Shown here in pieces: positions 1 through 7,776 of a stretch of 64,000 nucleotides of DNA. The notes beneath the pieces were generated by a model that saw only the letters and a list, made by a program, of their open reading frames with translations, ran no database searches and had not been told where the DNA came from. This stretch comes from SVQP01 sp045603085. Lineage in GTDB: Bacteria; Bacillota; Clostridia; Oscillospirales; CAG-272. The DNA is taken from contig JAZULL010000113.1 of the NCBI GenBank assembly GCA_045603085.1, positions 1 to 64,000 of the forward strand. Direction: 5' to 3'. Numbering within the stretch: position 1 is the first letter of the stretch; each line of letters starts with the position of its first letter. A program made the translations under genes and the position numbers.

Positions 1-424
1 CAACAAGGATGTGTGCGATTCTTCTCTCGCCTGTCATCTGAAGAGCGCGAGAAAGGAGTCTGGGCATGATCTGAAGAGCCATATCCTTGAATGCTGCAGT
101 GGGTCCATGCCAGAGCTCCTGGGCATAGAGGTTGTTGCAAACGTGATGAACGGGCGCGGCACCGCCAACAAAGGATTCGGAATTATAGGCCTTGGTGCAA
201 TCCTCCAAAAGCTCGTCAAACGTATAATCGGAAAGGAATTTTGCAAGGATATATGCGGCTCTGAAATCATAATTGGTTTTACAAAGCAGCGAAATCTCCT
301 CGGTGGTCAGTGTGGGGATCTTTTCAGGGACGAAAAGGCCGCCATCATCGGCAAGTCCTTGACGGATTACTTGTGCTGCTGTGAAGGTTTTTTGATTTTT
401 GTCTCTTGTGCTGAAGTATCTCAT
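1..424 (-). CDS. thrC: Threonine synthase, N-terminal part (gene runs off the left edge)
   Basis: Converts O-phosphohomoserine to threonine (PLP enzyme, last step of threonine synthesis, cytoplasm). Only about 141 residues are present. The translation begins MRYFSTRDKNQ, has the N-terminal GLADDGGLFVP stretch, and ends in the hallmark WHGPTAAFKDMALQ segment, which holds the PLP-binding lysine in this family. The ATG lies 21 bases after the dipeptidase stop codon, so the gene is the distal part of the minus-strand operon that starts near 5.25 kb. The operon's first gene encodes an ApgM-type domain related to a proposed alternative homoserine kinase, which would make the substrate of this enzyme. 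The rest of the gene lies outside the window. Identity is firm from the motif; extent is unknown. Confidence 0.93.
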   Translation of the reverse strand, partial: MRYFSTRDKNQKTFTAAQVIRQGLADDGGLFVPEKIPTLTTEEISLLCKTNYDFRAAYILAKFLSDYTFDELLEDCTKAYNSESFVGGAAPVHHVCNNLYAQELWHGPTAAFKDMALQIMPRLLSRALQMTGERRIAHILV

Positions 425-445
425 AATTAGTCTCCGGTTTATGTG

Positions 446-1399
446 CTAGATTTGCTTATTGAAAAACGTATATGCATTCGACCAGAAAAGCTTTTCAAGC
501 ATTTCCGTGGAATAGTCTTGCGCTGTCAGCTGATCGCCGATCTTATACAAGTCCCCAATGTGACCTATGCCGTCGGGTAGATTTGTGCCGTCAAAATCAC
601 AGCCAAAGCAAAGGTGATTCTCGGCACCAAGCTCAAGGTATCTGTCTATGTGACGTATCACGTCTTGGATCCCGGCAGATCTTTGTGAGCAATCACAAAG
701 ATGCGAGCAACACATGCTGATGCCCACCAGCCCTCCAAGCTCAATCAAAGACTGCAGGTGGCGATCCCGCAGATTTCTGGAGTGCGGATAGACAGAATAG
801 CTGTTGGAGTGTGTTGCGATAAAGGGCTTTTGATATTTCTGCGCGATGGCAATCACGTCGTCAACGCTTTGCTCAGAGGCGTGCGAAATATCCGGAATAA
901 TTCCGAGCTCAAAGCAACCCGCAACTACCGCCTTGCCAAAATCAGTCAGTCCACGGTCAGTATCATGTGAGCCGCCAATGCAGGTCGGGCCGCCCCAAAG
1001 CAGCGTCATGCAACGGACGCCCTTGTCATAAAGGATTTGCAGGCGGTCGATATCTCCGGCCAGCAGTCTTGCATCCTCAACGGCAAGAATCGCTGTGCTG
1101 TGTTTGGTGCTCAGAGTCTGATTTAATTCCGAACTTGTTCTGACACGTGATATCTTATCTGCATTTTGACCAATCAGACGGTCAAAATTGTCAGCAATCG
1201 CCAGAAATTCCTCCCAGCAGGATTGATCGTCGTGCTTACGGTCAGACCAAATCGCATACAGTTGCACGTATTTTTTATATGCGCTTGCGTGAGATAGGGA
1301 AATGTGACAGGTGTTTTGCCACAAATCTTCTTTTCTGTGATAAAGCTCAAAGGCCGTATCGCAATGTGTATCAAATAATGAATGTTTCATATATTTCAT
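446..1399 (-). CDS. Membrane dipeptidase family protein (peptidase M19)
   Basis: Zinc-dependent dipeptidase of the renal dipeptidase family, 317 residues, the usual length. The family metal ligands are visible: H12-x-D14 (THCDT), the bridging E108 (LAVEDA), H173 (DISHASE) and H197 (ATHSNS), and the late GCDFDG motif with D268/D270. No signal peptide is visible, so it is probably cytoplasmic and may act in peptide or D-amino-acid dipeptide turnover. Its ATG overlaps the yraN stop in an ATGA arrangement, implying translational coupling; there is no clear Shine-Dalgarno of its own. A second Met at codon 4 is an alternative start. The exact substrate cannot be read from the sequence. Confidence 0.92.
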   Translation of the reverse strand: MKYMKHSLFDTHCDTAFELYHRKEDLWQNTCHISLSHASAYKKYVQLYAIWSDRKHDDQSCWEEFLAIADNFDRLIGQNADKISRVRTSSELNQTLSTKHSTAILAVEDARLLAGDIDRLQILYDKGVRCMTLLWGGPTCIGGSHDTDRGLTDFGKAVVAGCFELGIIPDISHASEQSVDDVIAIAQKYQKPFIATHSNSYSVYPHSRNLRDRHLQSLIELGGLVGISMCCSHLCDCSQRSAGIQDVIRHIDRYLELGAENHLCFGCDFDGTNLPDGIGHIGDLYKIGDQLTAQDYSTEMLEKLFWSNAYTFFNKQI

Positions 1400-1854
1400 G
1401 ATCGGGTGCGACGCTTGTGCGCACCAAAAGCGTTTTCAATGTGGTTGATCTTGAGAACCTTTCTTGCAGGTGGGCCAAACCATCCGCCCACGCGCTCCCA
1501 AAAGCGATCCGATTTGGTCAAAGTATCGTCCGGTGCAAGATATATCTCGATGACGTCCATGCGTGGCTGTGCCTTGAAGTGATTGTCAAAAAGATACTTG
1601 CGAGCGGCGCGGAGCAGATACTCTTGTTTGCGGTAGGTGACCGCTGCCGCAGGAGCGTTATACATATTTGCATCGTCGGGGGACATAACGCGTGTTTTGA
1701 CCTCTGCGAACACGATATACTGCTTGTTGATGGCAATGATATCAATTTCCTGATGGGAAATATGAATGTTTCGCTCCAGAATGTCAAAGCCTTTTCTTCG
1801 CAAATAGCGTGCGGCAACCTGTTCGCCGCGAGCGCCTACGTCCGCCTTGTTCAT
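1396..1854 (-). CDS. yraN: YraN family endonuclease-like protein (UPF0102)
   Basis: A small cytoplasmic protein with a Holliday-junction-resolvase-like nuclease fold; its cellular role is not established. The family landmarks are present: GARGEQVAARYLRRKGF at the N terminus, then EIDIIA and FAEVKTR, the E/D...ExK pattern of the PD-(D/E)XK core. At 152 residues it is longer than the usual roughly 120, with extra residues in a basic C-terminal tail ending KRRTRS. It overlaps rnhB by 4 bases upstream and the dipeptidase by 4 bases downstream, and an AAGGAG site lies inside the end of rnhB. The rbgA-rnhB-yraN order is common in Firmicutes. Confidence 0.92.
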   Translation of the reverse strand: MNKADVGARGEQVAARYLRRKGFDILERNIHISHQEIDIIAINKQYIVFAEVKTRVMSPDDANMYNAPAAAVTYRKQEYLLRAARKYLFDNHFKAQPRMDVIEIYLAPDDTLTKSDRFWERVGGWFGPPARKVLKINHIENAFGAHKRRTRS

Positions 1855-2459
1855 TTTTTCTCCTTTTCAAGGAAGCGGATAAATTGCGTTCTGTGAATAG
1901 GAGAAGGCCCATGCGCTCGAAGTGCATCCATGTGTACCTTGGTGCCGTATCCCTTGTGCTTGGCAATGCCGTACTGAGGGTACTCACGGTCAAGGTCGAT
2001 GCACATGCGATCTCTTGTTACTTTGGCAAGAATAGATGCGGCAGCAATCGATGGAGAGGTTGCGTCTCCCGAAACGATAGCCTTGGCATCAATCTGAAAG
2101 TCTCTTGAAACGTTTCCGTCGATCAATGCGAAATCGGCTTTGACGGAAAGTCCGTCGATGGCACGGCGCATGGCAAGCAGGGTCGCTTCCAGTATATTGA
2201 GCTGATTGATCTCTTCGACGCTTGCGGATGCAATGCAGTAAGCAATCGCATTTTCGCGGATCTGATCAAAGAGCAGGTCTCGCTTTTTCTCGGAAAGCTT
2301 TTTGGAGTCATTCAATCCGGGAAGCACCAACCCGCAGGGCAAAATGCATGCTGCGGCGACAACGGGACCGCACAAGGGGCCGCGCCCGGCTTCATCTACT
2401 CCGCAAACCTGAGAGTATCCTTTCTCATAAAGCTCCATTTCAAGCTGATAATCCAACAT
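1851..2459 (-). CDS. rnhB: Ribonuclease HII
   Basis: Cleaves RNA in RNA:DNA hybrids and initiates removal of misincorporated ribonucleotides; cytoplasmic. The 202-residue product carries GVDEAGRGPLCGPVVAAA with the first catalytic acidic pair, then NDSKKLSEKKR, ALIDGN and the later AAASILAKVTRDR block. The start at 2459 (MLDYQLEMELY) was chosen because AAGGAG lies just upstream; a longer open frame to 2528 runs back into rbgA without a better site. The Shine-Dalgarno overlaps the rbgA stop codon, so the two genes are tightly coupled. It sits in an operon with rbgA and yraN. Confidence 0.95.
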   Translation of the reverse strand: MLDYQLEMELYEKGYSQVCGVDEAGRGPLCGPVVAAACILPCGLVLPGLNDSKKLSEKKRDLLFDQIRENAIAYCIASASVEEINQLNILEATLLAMRRAIDGLSVKADFALIDGNVSRDFQIDAKAIVSGDATSPSIAAASILAKVTRDRMCIDLDREYPQYGIAKHKGYGTKVHMDALRAHGPSPIHRTQFIRFLEKEKK

Positions 2460-2469
2460 AGTGTGCTCC

Positions 2470-3342
2470 TTACTCCCAAGTGGGTGTGTCCAAGGTAATG
2501 CGACCGATCTTGCCGGCTCTGAATTCATCCAGCAGCATATTGGCAGTACGCTCTGAATGTACCTCTCCGCCGGAAATCAGGAAACCACGCTTTTTGCCGA
2601 TGGCAAGCAGCAGATCATAATCATTCAGGTCGTCATATTGGGAAATGTCGCCAAGCTTGTAGCGCTCGCAAAGCAGGGAAGGATACAGTGTGCGAAGTCT
2701 GCCGCACAGGATCATTGCGATCTCCTCGATATCCAGAATATCATCCTTGATCGCACCGGTGATGGCAAGATTTTCGCCAACCGCCTTTTCCTCAAATTTC
2801 GGCCAGAGGATTCCCGGCATGTCCAGCAGATCAATACCGATGTTGGTGGCAACCCATTGCTTGTCAACCGTGACACCGGGTCTGTTTTCCACCTTGGCTT
2901 TTTTGTTTCCGCACAGCTTGTTGATCAGCGAGGACTTACCCACGTTGGGAACGCCAAGCACCATAGCACGAAGCTTTCTGCCGGACATACCCTTGTTTTT
3001 ATATCTCTCAACCTTTTCAATGAGGATATCGTGAATGGCGGGACCCAATTGCTTGATTCCTTCGCCGCCAACGCAGTCGGTCAGAATGCAGACCGTGTGA
3101 TCATTGGTATAATGCTGTACCCAGTATTTATTGGATGCGGGGTCTGCCAGAGAAGCCTTGTTGAGAAGCAGAAGCGTAGGCTTATCGCCAATCAGCTTTG
3201 CGATCTCGGGGTTTCTGGAGGAATACGGGATTCTTGCATCCAGAATTTCTATAATAATGTCAACGTTCTTAAGGTTTTCCGCGATCAGACGGCGGGTTTT
3301 GGCCATGTGCCCGGGAAACCATTGAATGACTTGTGAAGGCAT
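2470..3342 (-). CDS. rbgA: Ribosome biogenesis GTPase RbgA/YlqF
   Basis: Circularly permuted GTPase needed for late assembly of the 50S subunit in Firmicutes. The 290 residues show the permuted motif order: QWFPGHMAKTRR at the N terminus, a G4-like NKAS (61-64), a P-loop GVPNVGKSS (130-138), PGVT (G2, T158) and DMPG (174-177), then a C-terminal helical domain. The G4 motif is unusual: the family normally has NKxD and here the Asp is Ser (NKASLAD). A downstream Asp in LAD might compensate or guanine selectivity may be altered. Start supported by GGAAAGGAAG. It follows the lepB-containing fusion gene, matching the common lepB-ylqF-rnhB order. Confidence 0.94.
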   Translation of the reverse strand: MPSQVIQWFPGHMAKTRRLIAENLKNVDIIIEILDARIPYSSRNPEIAKLIGDKPTLLLLNKASLADPASNKYWVQHYTNDHTVCILTDCVGGEGIKQLGPAIHDILIEKVERYKNKGMSGRKLRAMVLGVPNVGKSSLINKLCGNKKAKVENRPGVTVDKQWVATNIGIDLLDMPGILWPKFEEKAVGENLAITGAIKDDILDIEEIAMILCGRLRTLYPSLLCERYKLGDISQYDDLNDYDLLLAIGKKRGFLISGGEVHSERTANMLLDEFRAGKIGRITLDTPTWE

Positions 3343-3360
3343 GAAATCTTCCTTTCGGTA

Positions 3361-5220
3361 TTAATCAAAATAAACGGTAAAGGGATTGAGCCTGATCAAT
3401 ACCTTGCCGAGCACGGTACGCTCATCCACAAATCCAATATAAGAGCTGCGGCTGTCAGAGGAGTGGTTTCTGTTGTCGCCCATGACAAACAGCTGACCCT
3501 CGGGCACCTTGATCGAATACGTTCCCGTTGCTTGGTCCAAAACCGCACCGAGACCGGACACGTCAAGATTATCTTGCCACGCCACGTGATCACCGTATTC
3601 TGTGCTTGCAGAATTATAATAGGTCGCAAATTCATCGCTGTAATCAACCTGATTGCCGTTGATATCCGTGACTGTAACCTGTTTGGTATCAAAGTTGATG
3701 TAAACGGTCTGACCGCCTGTTGCAATCACACGCTTAACGAGCGGCTTTTGCAGATTGAGGTAATTGGGGTTGATCTCGTGGAATACGATCACGTCGCCGT
3801 TATCGGGTGTGTAGAAGAGATCGCTGATGACCAGCATCTCATTTTCGTGCAGCGTGTTGAGCATGGAATCTCCGTCCACGCGGCAAAGTCTTGCACCAAA
3901 GGAGAAAATGATGAGAACGGCTGCCACGGAAAACGCAAAGATCTCTACGTATTCGAAGATCGAAGCGAAAAAGCCGTTACTTTTCTTTTGCTTATCGGGG
4001 GCGGCATCCTCCTTGTTCTCAATGACAAGGGACAGCAGATCGTGACCGTGCTCGACCGTTACTTCGGTCATGCGAGCGGTCTTTTCGTCAAAGGTGTCAA
4101 CGCCCTTATGTTCCTTTTCTGAATCGTACAGAAGGAAAGGAACGGGATCGGAGGAATGAGTTCTGATCTCAATGGGAGTCGGATGGTCGGGAAGCACAAG
4201 GATCTTAAATGCCTCTCCGCATTCCTGCAGATATTCATAAACGGGAGTAAGGATCTTTTGGTCGATCAGCTCGATTGAAAGCACCTTGTTCTGTGCTTCA
4301 CCTCTATGACCGCATTCATCCGGTCCTTCGACATGGACGTAAACAAGTTCATAGCCCGCCTTAAAAGCAGCAATGGCAGCCTGCGCTTTACCGTCGTAAT
4401 TGGTGTGCACGTTGCCGGTAGCACCGGGCACGTCGATCGACTGCATACCTGCGCAAAGGCCGATGCCCTTGATCAGGTCAACTGCGGAAATCACCGCACC
4501 CTTGATGCCCCATTTTTCCTGGAAGGAGGGAAGTGCCGGTTTCTTTCCGGGGCTCCAGAGCCATGCGGAATTCGCGGGGCGAAGTCCGCGGGCACGTCTT
4601 GCCTGGTTGACGGGATGATTATTGAGCACCTCATAGCTTTCCTTCATGAGCTTGTAATACTCCTCGCCGCCCACGGCTGTAGGGAGATAATCGTGAATAC
4701 ATCTGCCGAGAATATCATGCGGCCGCATGAAGGGATAGCTTTCGGGTTGATCCTTCCAGATCAGACAGTGACGGTAGCTGACGCCGGTATGGAACGTACG
4801 GAGCTCGTTGCCGAAGTGCTCCTGCAGAGCTTTGATCAGCTGGTCAGCCTCTTCGGTTGTGATCTCATCCGCGCTGTGGTCGATCATGATCTTATGATCA
4901 TAATCCTCATCCTCTGAAAGTGTGACAAGATTGCAACGGAAAGCGGTCTCGTCGCTATGCATATCAATACCCATACTGACAGCCTCCAGGGGAGATCTGC
5001 CCTTGGAATAAATCGAGGGATCAAAAGAGAGGATTGCCATATTGGCGGTGTCACTTTCAGGAACCATGCCGTCGGGGACGTTGGAAACAATGCCGACCAT
5101 GGATTCCTTGGCGAGTTTGTCCATGCAGGGCTTGTACGCCTTTTGCATAGGGGTCATATCATCAAGCTCGGGAACAGCCAGATCAGCCATTCCGTCGGGA
5201 ATTAAAACAAGATATTTCAT
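3361..5220 (-). CDS. Fusion: ApgM-family phosphoglycerate mutase/proposed homoserine kinase + signal peptidase I
   Basis: A single uninterrupted 619-residue frame joins two complete enzymes. Residues 1 to about 400 are an ApgM (COG3635) alkaline-phosphatase-superfamily domain: LIPDGM with D9, ESDTANM with the catalytic Ser56, YSKGRSPLEA, VEGPDECGHRG (D301, H305), DHPTPI (D345, H346) and EHGHDL. After a short Lys/Asp linker (about 401-415), residues 416-619 are type I signal peptidase: a membrane segment near 424-441, VDGDSM with Ser452, PLVKRVIA with general-base Lys496, and the GDNRNHSSDSR box. Topology would put the mutase domain in the cytoplasm and the peptidase outside. It occupies the usual lepB place before rbgA. 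The ApgM family includes a proposed homoserine kinase, and thrC is in this operon. A sequencing error removing a stop is possible but not suggested. Confidence 0.9.
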   Translation of the reverse strand: MKYLVLIPDGMADLAVPELDDMTPMQKAYKPCMDKLAKESMVGIVSNVPDGMVPESDTANMAILSFDPSIYSKGRSPLEAVSMGIDMHSDETAFRCNLVTLSEDEDYDHKIMIDHSADEITTEEADQLIKALQEHFGNELRTFHTGVSYRHCLIWKDQPESYPFMRPHDILGRCIHDYLPTAVGGEEYYKLMKESYEVLNNHPVNQARRARGLRPANSAWLWSPGKKPALPSFQEKWGIKGAVISAVDLIKGIGLCAGMQSIDVPGATGNVHTNYDGKAQAAIAAFKAGYELVYVHVEGPDECGHRGEAQNKVLSIELIDQKILTPVYEYLQECGEAFKILVLPDHPTPIEIRTHSSDPVPFLLYDSEKEHKGVDTFDEKTARMTEVTVEHGHDLLSLVIENKEDAAPDKQKKSNGFFASIFEYVEIFAFSVAAVLIIFSFGARLCRVDGDSMLNTLHENEMLVISDLFYTPDNGDVIVFHEINPNYLNLQKPLVKRVIATGGQTVYINFDTKQVTVTDINGNQVDYSDEFATYYNSASTEYGDHVAWQDNLDVSGLGAVLDQATGTYSIKVPEGQLFVMGDNRNHSSDSRSSYIGFVDERTVLGKVLIRLNPFTVYFD

Positions 5221-5251
5221 AAAAAGCGCTCCGGATATAAATATTCATAAT

Positions 5252-5280
5252 ATTATATCATATTCTTGGCGAATATACAA
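5252..5280 (-). promoter_or_regulatory. Sigma-A promoter for the ApgM-LepB/rbgA/rnhB operon
   Basis: On the minus strand, TTGTAT and TATAAT are separated by 17 bases, ending about 30 bases before the start codon at 5220. It is the only good promoter upstream of the six-gene minus-strand operon. Confidence 0.7.
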
Positions 5281-5344
5281 CAACTTTCCGGGAAACATTC
5301 GAAAAAAATTTGCAAGAAATTCATACCTTTCGTCACTTGTGGTG

Positions 5345-5373
5345 TTGAAAACACTCCCAATACATGATATAAT
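5345..5373 (+). promoter_or_regulatory. Sigma-A promoter for the membrane-anchored unknown gene
   Basis: TTGAAA and TATAAT with a 17-base spacer, 29 bases before the GTG start at 5403. It is divergent from the minus-strand promoter less than 100 bases away. Confidence 0.72.
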
Positions 5374-5402
5374 ATCAGCAACACATTAAAAGGAGACAGA
5401 TT

Positions 5403-6149
5403 GTGAATCAGCAGGATCAGCAAAACTACGTTCCAAGAAGCGCAAGAGAAGAAACAAAACGACTCAAGAAAATCATCCTGATTACTTTTTGCGTGCTTGT
5501 GGCACTGGTGATCGTGTACTACGCGTTTACCGAGATATTCTACAAGCCCATCTACGATACGTTGACGGGATACTTCCCCTGGCTGGAGAAAATTCTGGAT
5601 GATGGCGCAGGGAACGAGTATCAGGGTGGGGAATTCAGTATTTATTTCTACCCCATAGATTATGATCTGAATATTTTGGAATATGAGGAATACCTTCAGC
5701 TTGACCGAAACATATATTATTATTCCAACCCCGATCAGTACGGCTCTGTGGTTGTGCTTGACGAAAAGAACGTTGGAAAGCAGGCTCAGGGTGTAACGTT
5801 GCTTTATAACATGCTTAACAGCATCATTATGGGTGATGCCGACGCATATAATGCATGCTTCAGCGACCTTTATTTTGAAAATAAGGGGCTAGAGCCCGAT
5901 CCGGGCTTTACCATGACCCAGCTTTATGATATGAAGATCACCCAAATGGGTCAGAAAACCGTTTCGGATTCTTACGGCACGTATACACAGTATGAATTCG
6001 TATTACAATATTCGATTCATCAAGGAAACGGCACGTTCCGCAATGATATTCCCAGCGACAGCAGTGCCGCGCAGTATATCGTGATCACCGACAGAAACGG
6101 TGAGCTGCTGATAGAAAATGTCATTTTTCCGTATTTCTTCAAGCATTGA
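5403..6149 (+). CDS. Membrane-anchored protein of unknown function
   Basis: I do not recognise the family. The 248-residue product has a charged N terminus (NQQDQQNYVPRSAREETKRLKK), one strong membrane segment (about 26-46, IILITFCVLVALVIVYYAF) and a roughly 200-residue extracytoplasmic domain rich in Tyr and Asp. That domain has alternating beta-type segments and the end resembles small NTF2-like or lipoprotein-type folds, but this is only an impression. The start is GTG at 5403, preceded by AAAGGAGA at good spacing. The HAD phosphatase gene follows after 12 bases and is probably co-transcribed. No catalytic motif is visible. Confidence 0.75.
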   Translation: MNQQDQQNYVPRSAREETKRLKKIILITFCVLVALVIVYYAFTEIFYKPIYDTLTGYFPWLEKILDDGAGNEYQGGEFSIYFYPIDYDLNILEYEEYLQLDRNIYYYSNPDQYGSVVVLDEKNVGKQAQGVTLLYNMLNSIIMGDADAYNACFSDLYFENKGLEPDPGFTMTQLYDMKITQMGQKTVSDSYGTYTQYEFVLQYSIHQGNGTFRNDIPSDSSAAQYIVITDRNGELLIENVIFPYFFKH

Positions 6150-6161
6150 TGTGAGGCTTAT

Positions 6162-6875
6162 ATGAAATATCAAGCTGTTTTATTTGATCTGGACGGCACG
6201 CTGCTGCCGATGGATGAGGCAACCTTTGTAAAGTGCTTTTACAGCCTGCTGGTGCCTTATGTGACGCCTGAAGGGAAATCGTACGGGGAAATCGGGGAAA
6301 TGCTGAAGCAGAGTCTTGAGCACGTGATCAAAAACGATGGCAGCGTGACTAATCAGCAGGCTTTTATCGGTTTTTATGAGGAATACGGTCGAATGAACAA
6401 TTGTGACTTCAAGATAGATTCGATCGAAGAGTTCTATGCAACGGTATTTGATAAGCAGGTTCGCGTATCCTGTGGTTATGATCCCATAGCAGCACAAGTC
6501 GTTGAGTATCTCAAGAGCATCGGTGTACCGGTGATTCTTGCTACAAATCCGTTTTTTCCTCGTGTTGGCACATATGCCAGACTTGACTGGGCCGGACTTG
6601 ATCCCGATGACTTTTCCTATATCACGACCTATGAGAACTCACATTATTGCAAGCCTAATCTCATGTATTACAAGGAGGTGTTCGCACAAACGTCTCTTGA
6701 TCCGGAAAAGTGTCTGATGGTTGGCAATAACGTTGCCGAGGATATGATCGCCGCAAATCTTGGTTGCGATGTCTACTTGATCACAAGAAATCTGATCAAT
6801 CCTGCGGGTGTTGATATTGCGCAGTATAAGCACGGTGATCTGACAGACTTGCTGGAGTATCTCAGGCAAACGTAA
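6162..6875 (+). CDS. HAD-superfamily hydrolase (phosphatase)
   Basis: A 237-residue cytoplasmic HAD phosphatase. Motif I is LFDLDGTLLPMD (nucleophile D9, acid/base D11), motif II is the Thr in LATNPFFP, motif III is the Lys in YCKPNLMYY and motif IV is MVGNNVAEDM. A helical cap (about 20-100) lies between motifs I and II, as in subclass C1. The first position of motif IV, often Asp, is Asn here, a variant known in some HAD branches; the later Glu-Asp pair is kept. Substrate unknown. It follows the membrane-anchored gene by 12 bases and ends in a strong terminator. Confidence 0.88.
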   Translation: MKYQAVLFDLDGTLLPMDEATFVKCFYSLLVPYVTPEGKSYGEIGEMLKQSLEHVIKNDGSVTNQQAFIGFYEEYGRMNNCDFKIDSIEEFYATVFDKQVRVSCGYDPIAAQVVEYLKSIGVPVILATNPFFPRVGTYARLDWAGLDPDDFSYITTYENSHYCKPNLMYYKEVFAQTSLDPEKCLMVGNNVAEDMIAANLGCDVYLITRNLINPAGVDIAQYKHGDLTDLLEYLRQT

Positions 6876-6905
6876 AAAAGAGGCTGAAAAGCCTCTTTTT
6901 TTACG
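6874..6905. terminator. Bidirectional rho-independent terminator
   Basis: An AAAAGAGGCT stem with a GAAA loop and matching AGCCTCTTTT arm is flanked by A-rich and T-rich runs, so it can end both the HAD gene (plus) and the small minus-strand gene at 6924. Confidence 0.9.
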
Positions 6906-6923
6906 CATTTTTTTATTGATATA

Positions 6924-7343
6924 TCAGATTGCCGCGATGCACTTGTTGACCCAAGCGATGATGTCGACATGCTCCTGATCGGAAATCTTGGAGTTGAACA
7001 GATTGCCGCCGTTAATATACAGCGTCTCGGGACAAACGTTGGTGCCGGTGGTAGCTAGCAAGGAGCGCACGTAAGCGTCACCGTCAGAATTACCATCGAT
7101 CATAAGAGCAACATTGTAAGCACGGTTCTTGTTGAGCTCGCTGATAAACAGACGAATATCGTCCTTAAGAGAACCCTTGCAGGTAATGACCAGGACGACA
7201 AGACGCTCTTTATCGCAGGAATATGCCGGCGGGATGACGTCAGCAGCATTGATATTGAGATCGAACTCTTTTTTGATCATCTGAGTAATGGAAACCAGCT
7301 TCTTTTTGCCGGGGGTGCAAAGTACACGCATTTTAATAGCCAT
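6924..7343 (-). CDS. Small cytoplasmic protein, possibly flavodoxin-like fold; function unknown
   Basis: A 139-residue protein that I cannot assign. The start at 7343 (MAIKMRVLCTPG) was chosen because GGTAAGGAGGAATAAT immediately precedes it; the open frame extends 8 codons further without support. Alternating hydrophobic strands (MRVLCT, LVVLVITC, NVALMIDG, ETLYING) and helices suggest an alpha/beta three-layer fold of flavodoxin or Rossmann type, with a TCKGSLKDDI turn where flavodoxins bind phosphate. No signal peptide or membrane segment. It is a single-gene unit, convergent with the HAD gene and upstream of a long noncoding stretch. Confidence 0.72.
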   Translation of the reverse strand: MAIKMRVLCTPGKKKLVSITQMIKKEFDLNINAADVIPPAYSCDKERLVVLVITCKGSLKDDIRLFISELNKNRAYNVALMIDGNSDGDAYVRSLLATTGTNVCPETLYINGGNLFNSKISDQEHVDIIAWVNKCIAAI

Positions 7344-7558
7344 AATATTATTCCTCCTTACCGGCAAATCACCGGTTTTTTATATTATAGCATATCATGG
7401 CGTATAAAGTAAAGTCGAAAAATTAAAATCGGGATTATTCACAGTTTTGCAGATGATTATTTAGTGAGGTTGTCTTAAAGAAAATCGGCGAAAGCGGTGG
7501 CGGGGAACGGATGAATGTAAATTTTTCCGCCATTATAGGTAAATTTAGTTGCTGTGTA

Positions 7559-7587
7559 TTGTAATTGATAAGGGATTATGGTATAAT
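7559..7587 (+). promoter_or_regulatory. Plus-strand sigma-A-like promoter with no coding gene behind it
   Basis: TTGTAA and TATAAT with a 17-base spacer. The next plus-strand gene starts at 8117, so a transcript from here would first cross the palindromic region and then run antisense to spoIIID (7777-8040). It could drive a short RNA or an antisense RNA, or be a chance match in AT-rich DNA. Confidence 0.4.
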
Positions 7588-7633
7588 ATAGGTTAGTGAA
7601 AACGACTCACCGCACCTGATTTTTCTAATATAG

Positions 7634-7755
7634 CGAAATAGGGGACTATTTGATTGCCGATACTATATTATACAAAATCAAAGTTTTGTATAATATAGGG
7701 GACTGAAATTGCCGATTCTGAAGTCCCCCGGGGTCTCCCCCGGTACTCCCCCGCG
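7634..7755. repeat. Composite palindromic/hairpin element in the 430-base noncoding stretch beside spoIIID
   Basis: The gene-free stretch 7344-7776 holds, in order, AT-rich DNA, a plus-strand promoter-like site and this element. The element contains two diverged direct copies of ATAGGGGACT...ATTGCCGAT (from about 7638 and 7695), a 15-base perfect inverted repeat (7663-7698), a GGGGACT/AGTCCCC stem (7698-7728) and a CCGGGG-TCTC-CCCCGG hairpin (7728-7743). No open frame with a ribosome site was found in it. The arrangement recalls a degenerate MITE or REP-like unit, but a second copy is not in this window. Confidence 0.5.
7663..7698. repeat. Perfect 15-base inverted repeat with 6-base loop
   Basis: Arms CTATATTATACAAAA and TTTTGTATAATATAG around TCAAAG. 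Each arm contains a TATAAT-like hexamer, giving outward-facing -10-like sequences. Fourteen bases of one arm (ATTATACAAAATCA) recur at 8906-8919. It lies in the 3' region of spoIIID but lacks a U-tract, so it is not a typical terminator. Confidence 0.75.
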
Positions 7756-7776
7756 AGATTATACCGTTTTTGGGGA

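Noticed and set aside
2459..2528. Longer start of rnhB
   Set aside because: The additional 23 residues do not match the family and run into rbgA; the AAGGAG site points to 2459.
7663..7698. Inverted repeat as a spoIIID terminator
   Set aside because: AT-rich arms with no U-run after them; the stem would be weak as a terminator although it is a perfect repeat.
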